This document shows, one piece after another, positions 23,254 through 31,506 of a stretch of DNA of 64,000 bases. The notes under the pieces were generated by a model. That model saw only the letters and a program-made list of their open reading frames with translations. It made no database searches and was not told the origin of the DNA. The stretch covers positions 7,564,001 through 7,628,000 of the forward strand of contig NZ_CP114413.1 in NCBI RefSeq assembly GCF_027270315.1, read 5' to 3'. Source of the stretch: Streptomyces cinnabarinus. Lineage in GTDB: Bacteria > Actinomycetota > Actinomycetes > Streptomycetales > Streptomycetaceae. The position numbers and the translations under genes are program-made. Position 1 is the first letter of the stretch; each line of letters starts with the position of its first letter.

Positions 23254-24717
23254 TCACCCCATCGACACCCCTTGCTGCATCGCCACCGCCAACGCGTGCT
23301 CCGTCAGCCGCTCCCCGCGCACCTCGCCGACGACCCGGCCGCGCACGAACACCAGCACCCGGTCGCACACCTCCGTCAGCTCCGCGAGATCGGTCGAGGC
23401 GAGCAGCACCGCCGCGCCCCCGGACGCCAACTCGCCGATGATCGTGTGCATCTCGGCCCGTACGCCGATGTCCACACCGCGCGTCGGATCGTCCAGCACG
23501 ACGATTCTCGGCTCGGTCGCGAGCCACTTGGCGAAGACGACCTTCTGCTGGTTCCCGCCGGAGAGCCGGGCCACGGGGTCGTAGGGGCCGCCGCGCAGAC
23601 GCAGACGCTCCGTCAGGTCAGCGGTGCGGCGGACCAGTTCGGCGCGGGAGGGGGCGACACCGCCCCGGCCGAGCGCCAGCCAGCTCACCGCGGTGGCGTT
23701 CTCCCACACCGTGCGGTCCAGCATCAGCCCGTACCGCTTGCGGTCGCTCGGCACGAGGGCGAGACCCGCGCGGACGGCGTCGCGCAGCGAGCGCGGCCGC
23801 CCGCGCCCGCCGACGTCGACCCGCCCCGCCGAGACCGCCGTACGCCCGCACACCACCTCCAACGCGGCCAGATGCCCTGCCCCTTGGAGCCCCGCGACCC
23901 CGACCACCTCGCCCGCCAGCACGGTGAACGTGACATCCGCCAGCCGCCCGGGTACGCACACCCCGGACAGCACCACCTGCGGCGGCAGATCGACCGCGGA
24001 CCGGGTCCGCCGCACCGCGGGCTCCGGACGGCCGCCCAGCATCGCCGTCACCAGCTCGGGCACGTCCACGTCGGCTCGGCGCGCCCCGGGCAGTGCCACC
24101 CGCCCGTCGCGCAGCACCGTCACGCGCCGTGCGAAGCGCATCACCTCCGTCAGGAAGTGGGTGACGTACAGGACCGCGATGCCCCGCCCGGTGAGTGTGC
24201 GCAGCACCCGCTCCAGACGGTCCACGGCCGCGGCGGGCAGCGCGGACGTAGGTTCGTCGAGGATCAGCAGCCTCGGGTCCAGCAGCAGGGCCCGGGCGAT
24301 TTCGGTCAACTGCTGGTCGGCCAGCGGGAGTTCGCCGAGCCGGGCGCCGAGGTCGACGTCCAGGCCCAGTTCGGCGAGGACCGGCCGGGCCGCGCGGTCC
24401 ATCGCGGGGCGGTCGAGCAGGCCGAGCCGGGTGCGCGGCGGCCGGTCGGGGAAGAGGTTCTCCCGCACACTCAGGTCGGGGAAGAGGCTCAACTCCTGGG
24501 ACACGACGGCGATCCGCGTCCCCCGGGTCACCGCCACCTCACCCTCGTCCGCCGCCAGCGCTCCCGACACGATCCGCACCAGCGTCGACTTCCCGGCGCC
24601 GTTCTCCCCGACCAGCGCGTGCACCTCGCCGCCCCGCAGCCGCAGATCCACGCCGTCCAACGCCCGTACTCCGCCGTAGGACTTGACCAGCCCCTCGGCC
24701 ACCAGGACGTCGTCCAT
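23254..24717 (-). CDS. Sugar ABC importer, tandem ATP-binding protein (RbsA/MglA type)
   Basis: 487 aa with two ABC domains. The first has GENGAGKST near residue 37, a Q-loop, LADQQLTEIARALL in place of the usual signature, and LLILDEPTSAL. The second has the degenerate P-loop GLQGAGHLAALE typical of this family, plus RLSGGNQQKVVFAKWLA and IVVLDDPTRGVD. It powers uptake of a monosaccharide (ribose, xylose, galactose or similar). It is third in the permease, binding-protein, ATPase operon, starting 1 bp after the binding-protein stop, and converges on the IclR gene. Confidence 0.92.
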   Translation of the reverse strand: MDDVLVAEGLVKSYGGVRALDGVDLRLRGGEVHALVGENGAGKSTLVRIVSGALAADEGEVAVTRGTRIAVVSQELSLFPDLSVRENLFPDRPPRTRLGLLDRPAMDRAARPVLAELGLDVDLGARLGELPLADQQLTEIARALLLDPRLLILDEPTSALPAAAVDRLERVLRTLTGRGIAVLYVTHFLTEVMRFARRVTVLRDGRVALPGARRADVDVPELVTAMLGGRPEPAVRRTRSAVDLPPQVVLSGVCVPGRLADVTFTVLAGEVVGVAGLQGAGHLAALEVVCGRTAVSAGRVDVGGRGRPRSLRDAVRAGLALVPSDRKRYGLMLDRTVWENATAVSWLALGRGGVAPSRAELVRRTADLTERLRLRGGPYDPVARLSGGNQQKVVFAKWLATEPRIVVLDDPTRGVDIGVRAEMHTIIGELASGGAAVLLASTDLAELTEVCDRVLVFVRGRVVGEVRGERLTEHALAVAMQQGVSMG

Positions 24718-24718
24718 G

Positions 24719-25771
24719 TCAGCGCGCGTCCTTCAACGGGCGCAGTTGGGCCTCCTGGTCGCCGAGCAGTTCCTCGATGACCGGCTTGTAATACTCGTAG
24801 GCCGCCTCGGCGGACTTCTGCCGGGTGATGATCTCGTCGATGTTGGTGGAGTCCACGACCCCGCCAGGGGAGAGGAACCAGCCGTCGGGCAGCTTCCGGT
24901 CGTTCTCGCGCACCGCCTCGATCAGCATCGCGGTGGAGAGGTAGCCCTTCAGGAAGTGCTGCGGGTCGATCGTCACGAAGTTCGATCCGTCCTTCACGGC
25001 GTCCAGGGTCTTGGGATCGACGTCGAACCCGGCCGTCAGCCAAGTGCCCTTGCGCGACTTCTTGATCTTGGCGAGGTTGTAGCTGTCGGCGTCCCCGACC
25101 CCCAGGAAGGCCAGCGCGTCCGGGTGCGCGCTCACCTGCGCCGACCACGAACTGTGGTTCTGCCCGGGATCGCTGTACGTCTGGAAGGGACCGAGCACCT
25201 TCACCTCCGGCGCCTCCTTCGCGAAGGTGTCGGCGATGCCCTGGGCCCGGTTGTCCAGCACCGGAGTGCCGGGGTTGGGCACCCCGATGACGATCTCGCC
25301 CTCGGGCTCCGCGCCGAGCCGCTTCAGTGCCTCCTTCGCCATCAACTCGCCCAGCGCGTAGTTGTCGTTGCCGACGTAGAAGGTGACCTTGCTGCCGTCG
25401 GTGGGGGAGGTGTCCAGGGCGACGATCGGGATGCCCTGGTCCACGGCCCGCGCGGCGGGGCGGGTGAAGATCGGCGGATCGAGGTTCTCCAGCACGATGC
25501 CGTCCTTGGCGCGGGTGGTGAGGTTCTGGAACAACTGCACCTCGGCGGGCCCGTCCGTGTTGGGCGGCCCCACCGCCTTGAAGTCGACGTCACCGGCGTG
25601 CTCGGCGGCGCTCTCGGCGCCGAGGACCATCTCATGGGCGAAGTTGAGCGAGATGTTGGCCACGGCGATGCCCATGTCCAGCTCGTCGCTGTCGCCGGGG
25701 CCGCTGTTGCCGCAGCCGACGGCGCCGACCAGCACCAGCGCGGCGGCCACCGTACGGAATCGGGTGTGCAT
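24719..25771 (-). CDS. Sugar ABC importer, solute-binding lipoprotein
   Basis: 350 aa from the ATG at 25771, which gives a compact lipoprotein signal: basic MHTRFR, hydrophobic VAAALVLVGAVG and Cys20 as the lipidation site. The mature part is a type-1 periplasmic binding fold as in RbsB (DMGIAVANISLNFAHEM; ENLDPPIFTRPAARAVDQG; IVALDTS; VIGVPNPGTPVLDNRAQG; TAGFDVDPKTLDAV). It captures a sugar outside the membrane for the adjacent permease. The pattern with DxDPKTLDAV resembles ribose/xylose-class binders, but the ligand is unknown. It lies 37 bp after the permease stop. Confidence 0.9.
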   Translation of the reverse strand: MHTRFRTVAAALVLVGAVGCGNSGPGDSDELDMGIAVANISLNFAHEMVLGAESAAEHAGDVDFKAVGPPNTDGPAEVQLFQNLTTRAKDGIVLENLDPPIFTRPAARAVDQGIPIVALDTSPTDGSKVTFYVGNDNYALGELMAKEALKRLGAEPEGEIVIGVPNPGTPVLDNRAQGIADTFAKEAPEVKVLGPFQTYSDPGQNHSSWSAQVSAHPDALAFLGVGDADSYNLAKIKKSRKGTWLTAGFDVDPKTLDAVKDGSNFVTIDPQHFLKGYLSTAMLIEAVRENDRKLPDGWFLSPGGVVDSTNIDEIITRQKSAEAAYEYYKPVIEELLGDQEAQLRPLKDAR

Positions 25772-25808
25772 CACGGCCTCCAAGGCTCGGTGCCTGTGTC
25801 CCAGGCGC

Positions 25809-26831
25809 TTACTCACGGCGCCGCCCGCCCCGGCGCAGCGCGCTGTCCGCCGCCACGGCCAGGAGGATCACCCCGCCGGTCGCGAACGACGTCCAGTTGA
25901 TGGGGACTTCGAAGAACACCAGGCCCGCGGCCACGACCGAGAGGATCATTGCCCCGGCCACCGCTCCCACCACCGAGCCACGACCCCCGGCCAGCGGGGT
26001 GCCGCCGATGATGCAGGCGGCGATGGCCTGGAGTTCGTAGCCCTGGCCGAGGGTCGGGTCGCCCGCGCCGTAGAAGGCGAGCGCCAGCGTGGCGGCGCAC
26101 GCCGTGGTCAGACCGGACAGCCCCAGTGCCTGGATCCGGGTGCGGACGACGGGGATGCCGCTGAAGGCGGCGGCGTCGGGATTGGACCCGATCGCCCGCA
26201 CCCTGGCCCCGAACCGGGTCCGGGCGAGCACCACGGCCAGCAGCACCACCACCGCGAGCAGCACCCACAGCGCGAACGGCACGCCGCCCGGGTCGCCACC
26301 CGCGAAGGTGAAGAAGGAGTCCTCCAGCGGCAGATCGGTGATCTGCTTGCCGTCGGCGAGCGCGAGCCCGACACCCCGGTACAGCATCAGCGTGCCCAGC
26401 GTCACGATGAACGACGGCAGCGCCAGCAGCGTCGTCACCAGCGCGTTGAACACGCCCAGCGCGATGCCGGTGAGCAGCACCACCGGCACCGCGAGCCAGG
26501 GCGGCACGCCGTCCCGCACCAGCAGCGCGCCCACCACCAGGCACATCGCGTAGGTGCCGCCCACCGACAGATCGACCTCGCGCATGGCGAGCGCGAACAC
26601 CATTCCGCACGCCATCAGCGAGATGTAGACCGAGTTGTGCGCGGTGGACAGCAGATTGTCGCTGTCGAGGAAGTCCGGGTACGGAACACCGATCGCGGCG
26701 ATCAGCAGCCCCAGCACCAGCAGCACACCCAGCTCGTCCCGCACCAGCCGGCGCGGCGTCAACCGCCCGGCGGCGCCGCGGTGTTCACGGGCGCGCTCGG
26801 CGTCGTCCACGGCACGCTCGGTCTCGGTCAT
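25809..26831 (-). CDS. Sugar ABC importer, permease (RbsC family)
   Basis: 340 aa from the ATG at 26831. A cytoplasmic, charged N-terminus of about 30 residues is followed by 8-10 membrane segments. The family motifs are the EVDLSVGGTYAM loop and the EAA-like AIAACIIGGTPLAGGRGSVVGAV near the C-terminus. It is first in the operon with the binding protein and ATPase. A TGGGGA-G-TCCCCA dyad lies 28 bp upstream of its start, in the shared promoter region with the divergent SDR gene. Confidence 0.92.
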   Translation of the reverse strand: MTETERAVDDAERAREHRGAAGRLTPRRLVRDELGVLLVLGLLIAAIGVPYPDFLDSDNLLSTAHNSVYISLMACGMVFALAMREVDLSVGGTYAMCLVVGALLVRDGVPPWLAVPVVLLTGIALGVFNALVTTLLALPSFIVTLGTLMLYRGVGLALADGKQITDLPLEDSFFTFAGGDPGGVPFALWVLLAVVVLLAVVLARTRFGARVRAIGSNPDAAAFSGIPVVRTRIQALGLSGLTTACAATLALAFYGAGDPTLGQGYELQAIAACIIGGTPLAGGRGSVVGAVAGAMILSVVAAGLVFFEVPINWTSFATGGVILLAVAADSALRRGGRRRE

Positions 26832-26858
26832 CGAACACGGCTCCCGTACGGCTGATGC

Positions 26859-26871
26859 TGGGGAGTCCCCA
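26859..26871. promoter_or_regulatory. Dyad in the divergent promoter of importer and SDR
   Basis: TGGGGA-G-TCCCCA (26859-26871) is a perfect 13-bp palindrome between the divergent permease (start 26831) and SDR (start 26967) genes. It could coordinate sugar uptake with the dehydrogenase. No -10/-35 pair is clear. Confidence 0.4.
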
Positions 26872-26966
26872 ACGTCGGCCCGCGCGGCCGGGTCGGCAAC
26901 AGCCGCGTTCCGGGGAGTGAAATGGACACCCTTGCCCAGGGCCTGACGGCTCGTCACACTCGCCGC

Positions 26967-27692
26967 ATGGAGACGCGTACCGTCCTGGTGACCGGAGCGG
27001 CACAGGGCCTTGGACAGGAGTTCGCCGTCGCACTCGCCGGGCGCGGCTACCGGGTCGCGGGACTCGACCTCGTCCCGCAGCCGGAGACCGCGGGACGGAT
27101 CCTGGACTACGTCGAGCTGGTCGCCGACGTCACCGACGAGGCGCAGATCGCCGCCGCCCTCGACCGGGTCATCGACCGGTTCGGCACCCTGCACATCGTC
27201 GTCAACAACGCCGGCGTCTATCCCGCGAAGCCGTTCGAGGAGACCACACCCGAGGACTGGCGGCGGATCATGCGGGTCAACCTGGAGGCGCCGTTCCTGG
27301 TCGTCCGGGCCGCGCTGCCGCATCTGCGGGCCGCCGGGTGGGGCCGGGTCGTCAACATCGCCTCGGCGGCCGTCTTCACCGCGCCGCCCACGATGGTGCC
27401 GTACGTCGCCTCCAAGGCGGGCCTGATCGGCTTCACCCGGGCGCTGGCCGGGGCGCTCGCGCCGTACGACATCACCGTCAACGCCATCGCGCCCAGCATG
27501 GTGCGCACCGCCACGGCCGAGCGGACGGTAGGGGCGGACGGCGGCTTCGCGCAGGTCCGGGCCCGGCAGGCGGTGGGGCGCACCCAGGAGCCGTCCGACC
27601 TGGTGTCGACGCTCCTCTACGTGGTCGACGAGGGCAGCGGCTTCCTCACCGGCCAGACGCTGAACGTCTCAGGCGGTTCCGTCTACCTCTGA
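26967..27692 (+). CDS. SDR family oxidoreductase (probable sugar or sugar-acid dehydrogenase)
   Basis: 241 aa, the classical SDR size. The NAD(P) motif TGAAQGLGQ is at residues 9-17, NNAG near 81, and the catalytic Ser-Tyr-Lys set is complete (NIASAAVFTAPPTMVPYVASK). An acidic residue after the second strand (GLDLVPQ) favours NAD over NADP. Divergent from a sugar importer, it probably oxidises the imported sugar at C1 or an alcohol position. The ATG at 26967 is preceded by a CACACT hexamer rather than a Shine-Dalgarno, suggesting a leaderless message. It overlaps the convergent MerR gene by 24 bp at the 3' end. Confidence 0.88.
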   Translation: METRTVLVTGAAQGLGQEFAVALAGRGYRVAGLDLVPQPETAGRILDYVELVADVTDEAQIAAALDRVIDRFGTLHIVVNNAGVYPAKPFEETTPEDWRRIMRVNLEAPFLVVRAALPHLRAAGWGRVVNIASAAVFTAPPTMVPYVASKAGLIGFTRALAGALAPYDITVNAIAPSMVRTATAERTVGADGGFAQVRARQAVGRTQEPSDLVSTLLYVVDEGSGFLTGQTLNVSGGSVYL

Positions 27693-28382
27693 CGCCTTGA
27701 CCCACTCCCGCAGCTCCTCCTTCAGTGAGCGCTGGAACGTCGTCAACAGGGCCTGGACGACCAGGGGTTGCATATCGGCGGAGAGCGACTTCACGTCCTG
27801 GGCGGCGCGTTCGGACACCTCGCCGCGGAACAGCTGCGACAACTCGTGGGCGGCGGCCCGTGAGTGCTGGAGCAACACCCTGCGCGCGGCGAGGATCGAG
27901 TCCTGCGACAGCGGCATGTCCAGCAGCCGCACCCCGAGCCGCAGCACCCCGAGATCGACCCGGAAGTGCTCGTCGGCGCACTCGACGACGCCCATCGCGG
28001 CCAGCCGCTCCAGGTCGTCGTCGCCGAGCGCCCGCCCCGCCCGCTGCTCCAGCTCCTCCCGCGTCACCGTCTCCACGGACTCCGGCGCCCAGGAGGCCAC
28101 CACGGCCCGGTGCACGGCGAGGTCATGGGCGTCGAGGCCGGGCGGCAGCCGGTGCAGATACCGCTCGATCGCCGCCAGCGTCAGGCCCTGCTGCTGAAGT
28201 TCCTCGATGAGTTCCAGCCGGGCCAGATGCTCCCGCCCGTAGTGCCCCACCCTGCGCGGGCCGATCACCGGGGGCGGCAGCAGCCCCTTGGTGCCGTAGA
28301 ACCGCACCGTGCGGACCGTCATCCCCGCCCGCGCGGCCAGCTCGTCGATCGTGAGGGTGGGTTCCTCGGTGCCGGTCGTCAT
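27669..28382 (-). CDS. MerR family transcriptional regulator
   Basis: 237 aa. The N-terminal winged helix is classic MerR (TIDELAARAGMTVRTVRFYG, KGLLPPP, RRVGHYGREHLARLELIEEL, QGLTLAAIERYL). The C-terminal 130 residues form an all-helical domain with no Cys cluster, so metal sensing is unlikely and a lipophilic or drug ligand is more plausible. The start ATG at 28382 was chosen over the longer frame because the HTH follows after about 10 residues. An imperfect palindrome lies 16-36 bp upstream, probably its own operator. It is divergent from the amino-acid permease and convergent with the SDR. Confidence 0.88.
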   Translation of the reverse strand: MTTGTEEPTLTIDELAARAGMTVRTVRFYGTKGLLPPPVIGPRRVGHYGREHLARLELIEELQQQGLTLAAIERYLHRLPPGLDAHDLAVHRAVVASWAPESVETVTREELEQRAGRALGDDDLERLAAMGVVECADEHFRVDLGVLRLGVRLLDMPLSQDSILAARRVLLQHSRAAAHELSQLFRGEVSERAAQDVKSLSADMQPLVVQALLTTFQRSLKEELREWVKASEVDGTA

Positions 28383-28397
28383 GTGCAGCAGTATCGC

Positions 28398-28418
28398 TGT
28401 CTCACCAATGCTGTGACA
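28398..28418 (-). promoter_or_regulatory. Imperfect palindrome, probable MerR operator
   Basis: TGTCTCAC at the left and TGTGACA at the right form a 21-bp imperfect dyad (outer TGTC/GACA). It is centred 26 bp upstream of the MerR start, as expected for autoregulation. The spacing relative to a promoter was not resolved. Confidence 0.4.
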
Positions 28419-28604
28419 CCTTCTGGGGCCGGGTGGGACCGCTGTGTGAGATGTAACGCTCTGTGACGTACGCCACCGCATGAGTCGCGTTCCGTGGGGG
28501 AAGGTGGCCCCTTGGTCTGTGCCCCTACGAGGGACGCAGGCCATTCGTACGTCCGGACACCCGAGCGCGATCCGCTCGGGCGCACCAGAGAGTGGTACCA
28601 CCAC

Positions 28605-30071
28605 GTGAGCAAGGACGCCGTGGACACGGCACAGGCCGTATCCCCCACCGTGGCGGCCCAGACGCCCGCGGACGCGGGCGATGCCGGCTACAGCAAGGAC
28701 CTCAAGGCCCGCCACGTCAACATGATCGCCATCGGCGGCGCCATCGGCACCGGACTCTTCCTGGGCGCCGGTGGCCGACTGCACAACGCGGGCCCCGCGC
28801 TCGCCATCGCCTACCTCGTCTGCGGCATCTTCGCCTTCTTCGTGGTCCGGGCCCTCGGTGAGCTGGTCCTGTACCGGCCCTCCTCCGGCTCCTTCGTGTC
28901 CTACGCGCGGGAGTTCCTCGGCGAGAAGGGCGCCTATGTCGCCGGCTGGATGTACTTCCTGAACTGGTCCACGACCGGTATCGCCGACATCACCGCCATC
29001 GCGCTCTACACGCACTACTGGAGCATGTTCACCGACATCCCCCAGTGGGTGCTGGCCCTCGCCGCCCTCGCGGTGGTCCTGGCGGTGAACCTGATCTCGG
29101 TGAAGATCTTCGGCGAGCTGGAGTTCTGGTTCGCGATCATCAAGGTCGCCACCCTGGTCGCCTTCATGTTCGTGGGCATCTTCCTGCTGGCGACCCAGCA
29201 CGAGGTCGGCGGCCAGACGCCCGGCCTGGACGTCATCACCGACAACGGCGGTGTCCTCCCGCACGGCATGATGCCGGTCGTCCTCGTCATGCAGGGCGTG
29301 ATCTTCGCGTACGCCGCCCTGGAGCTGGTCGGTGTGGCGGCGGGCGAGACCGCCGAGCCGGAGAAGGTCGTCCCGCGCGCGGTGAACTCGATCATGTGGC
29401 GAGTGGGTCTGTTCTACGTGGGCTCGGTGGTCCTCCTCGCCCTCCTCCTCCCGGGCTCGGTCTACTCGGCCGACGAGAGCCCCTTCGTCACGGTCCTGTC
29501 GAAGATCGGCGTCGAGGGCGCGGGCGACGTGATGAACCTGGTGGTCCTGACGGCCGCCATGTCCTCCCTCAACTCCGGTCTGTACTCCACGGGCCGCATC
29601 CTGCGCTCCATGGCGATGGCGGGCTCGGCCCCGGAGTTCACCGCCCGCATGAACCGCAGCCAGGTGCCCTACGGCGGCATCCTGCTGACCTGCGCGGTGT
29701 GCGTGCTCGGCGTCGGCCTGAACTTCCTCATGCCGAGCCAGGCCTTCGAGATCGTGCTGAACGTGGCCTCCCTCGGCATCATCAGCACGTGGGTGATCAT
29801 CATGATCTGCCACCTGATGTTCGTCCGCCGCGCCAAGGAGGGCCTGGTCACCCGCCCGTCGTTCCGGCTCCCCGGCAGCCCGGTCACCGAGATCGTCACG
29901 ATCGCCTTCCTGCTCGCCGTGCTCGGCCTGATGTGGAAGGACCCCGAGGTCGGCCGCAAGACCCTGCTGCTCATCCCGGTCATCGCCGCGATGCTGGTCG
30001 GCGGCTGGTTCGCCGTCCGCCGCCGGGTGGCGAAGACGGAGGACCAGGAGCTGGCCGAGCTCACGACGTAA
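28605..30071 (+). CDS. Amino acid permease (APC/AAT family)
   Basis: 488 aa from the GTG at 28605. A soluble N-terminus of about 35 residues precedes about 12 membrane helices. The first helix carries the family signature MIAIGGAIGTGLFLGAG, and SSLNSGLYSTGRILRSMA lies in the middle. The profile resembles the GABA/D-Ser/Gly/aromatic amino acid symporters of Gram-positive bacteria (CycA/GabP group); the substrate is undetermined. The upstream gap (28383-28604) holds a CCGAGCG/CGCTCGG hairpin at about 28560-28580 and the MerR dyad. The start lacks a strong Shine-Dalgarno, so the N-terminus is uncertain. Confidence 0.87.
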   Translation: MSKDAVDTAQAVSPTVAAQTPADAGDAGYSKDLKARHVNMIAIGGAIGTGLFLGAGGRLHNAGPALAIAYLVCGIFAFFVVRALGELVLYRPSSGSFVSYAREFLGEKGAYVAGWMYFLNWSTTGIADITAIALYTHYWSMFTDIPQWVLALAALAVVLAVNLISVKIFGELEFWFAIIKVATLVAFMFVGIFLLATQHEVGGQTPGLDVITDNGGVLPHGMMPVVLVMQGVIFAYAALELVGVAAGETAEPEKVVPRAVNSIMWRVGLFYVGSVVLLALLLPGSVYSADESPFVTVLSKIGVEGAGDVMNLVVLTAAMSSLNSGLYSTGRILRSMAMAGSAPEFTARMNRSQVPYGGILLTCAVCVLGVGLNFLMPSQAFEIVLNVASLGIISTWVIIMICHLMFVRRAKEGLVTRPSFRLPGSPVTEIVTIAFLLAVLGLMWKDPEVGRKTLLLIPVIAAMLVGGWFAVRRRVAKTEDQELAELTT

Positions 30072-30112
30072 ACCCGGAGGCCACTGTCAGTGGCACCGCC
30101 TACGGTGGCGTC

Positions 30113-30601
30113 ATGTCGGAGATCAGATACGTCCGGGGTGACGCCACCGTTCCGTCGGTGAAGGGCGTCAAGGTGATCGCCCATGTCTGCAACGACATAG
30201 GGGGATGGGGCAAGGGCTTCGTGCTCGCGGTGTCGCGCCGCTGGCCGGAGCCGGAGAAGGCCTACCGCGCCTGGCACCGCGACCGCGCGGCGAACGACTT
30301 CGGCCTGGGCGCGGCGCAGTTCGTCCAGGTCGAGCCCTATGTGTGGGTCGCCAACCTGGTCGGCCAGCGTGGCATACGCACCGGCAGCAAGGGCGTCCCC
30401 GTGCGCTACGAGGCGATCGACGCGGCCCTGGACCGCCTCGCCGACAAGGCCGCCGAACTCGGCGCCTCCGTCCACATGCCCCGGATAGGGTGCGGTCTGG
30501 CCGGTGGCAAGTGGTCCCGCGTCGAGCCGCTGATCACCGATCGGCTGGTGCGCCGGGGGATCCCCGTCACGGTCTACGACCATGGGGAGGGGCAGAGTTG
30601 A
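30113..30601 (+). CDS. Macro domain protein (ADP-ribose-1''-phosphate phosphatase-like)
   Basis: 162 aa, a single macro domain. The N-terminal RGDAT strand, the ADP-ribose-binding HVCNDIGGWGKGF loop, ANLVGQRGI and the second loop PRIGCGLAGGKW are all visible. Stand-alone domains of this kind hydrolyse ADP-ribose-1''-phosphate or remove ADP-ribose from proteins and RNA ends. The ATG follows TACGGT by 6 nt (possible leaderless start). The TGA overlaps the TTG start of the PfkB kinase downstream, so the two are translationally coupled. A link to ADP-ribose or ribose-phosphate turnover is plausible. Confidence 0.88.
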   Translation: MSEIRYVRGDATVPSVKGVKVIAHVCNDIGGWGKGFVLAVSRRWPEPEKAYRAWHRDRAANDFGLGAAQFVQVEPYVWVANLVGQRGIRTGSKGVPVRYEAIDAALDRLADKAAELGASVHMPRIGCGLAGGKWSRVEPLITDRLVRRGIPVTVYDHGEGQS

Positions 30602-31506
30602 GCCGGGACACCGACGTCCTCGTACTGGGCGGGGCAGGCGTCGACACGATCATCCATGTACCGGAGCTGCCGCTCCCGTACGCCGACAGCTACATGATCG
30701 AGGACGGGGTGCGCACCCGCGCCGGACAGACCGGCGACTTCGTCGCGCTGGGCCTGACCAGGCTGGGCCTGAAGACCCACCACCTCGACCTGCTCGGCGA
30801 CGACCCCGAGGGCGACCTGGTCCGCGCCCTGCACAAGGACCAAGGCATCGCGCTGACCGCCGTACGCCAACCCCTGGGCACCAAGCGCGCGGTGAACCTC
30901 GTCGGCCCCGACGGCCGCCGCCTGTCGCTGTACGACAGCAGCCGGGCCGCCGCCGACGACCGCCTCCCGGAGACCACGGTCCGCGCACTGGCCGAGGCCA
31001 GCCGCCACGCGCACGTGTCCATCACCCAGCCCTGCGCCCACGCCCTGCCGGTCCTCGCCGAGACCGGCGTGACGATCTCCACCGACCTGCACAACTGGGA
31101 CGGCGAGAACCCCTACCACGAGCCCTTCGCCCTGGCGGCCGACGTCGTCTTCCTCTCCACGACCGCCCTCACCGACCCGGAGTCGACGATGCGCCGCCTC
31201 GCCGACCGGGGCCGCGCCGCGGCGATCGTCGCGACCGCCGGTGCCGAGGGCGCGTACCTGCTGACCGACGGCAAGCTGACCCACATCCCGACGGTCACGC
31301 CCCCGGCACCGATCGTCGACTCGAACGGCGCCGGAGACGCCTTCGCGGCCGGTTTCCTCTTCGGCTGGCTGACCGGCGAGCCGCCGCACCGGTGCGCCCG
31401 GTACGGCGCGATCGCCGGGGCCTATGCCTGCACGGTCCCTTCGACGAGGGCCGACGCGATAACCAGGACCGACCTACTGGCCAGCGCAGCGGAGAACTCC
31501 CTCTAG
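30598..31506 (+). CDS. PfkB family carbohydrate kinase
   Basis: 302 aa. The TTG at 30598 was chosen because it overlaps the macro gene's stop (TTGA), follows a GGGGAGGGG site, and places the ribokinase-like N-terminus (DVLVLGGAGVDTIIHVPELP) at the start. The PfkB C-terminal signature is present: DSNGAGDAFAAGFLFG with the catalytic Asp and anion hole. The family phosphorylates ribose, adenosine, fructose-6-P and similar sugars. Coupling with a macro domain suggests a ribose-containing substrate, but that is inference. The 3' end overlaps the convergent M1 peptidase by 4 bp. Confidence 0.87.
   Translation: MSRDTDVLVLGGAGVDTIIHVPELPLPYADSYMIEDGVRTRAGQTGDFVALGLTRLGLKTHHLDLLGDDPEGDLVRALHKDQGIALTAVRQPLGTKRAVNLVGPDGRRLSLYDSSRAAADDRLPETTVRALAEASRHAHVSITQPCAHALPVLAETGVTISTDLHNWDGENPYHEPFALAADVVFLSTTALTDPESTMRRLADRGRAAAIVATAGAEGAYLLTDGKLTHIPTVTPPAPIVDSNGAGDAFAAGFLFGWLTGEPPHRCARYGAIAGAYACTVPSTRADAITRTDLLASAAENSL

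Noticed and set aside
27669..29813. Upstream extension of the MerR frame (714 codons)
   Set aside because: Runs antisense through the permease; MerR HTH must be near the N-terminus, so the start at 28382 is used.
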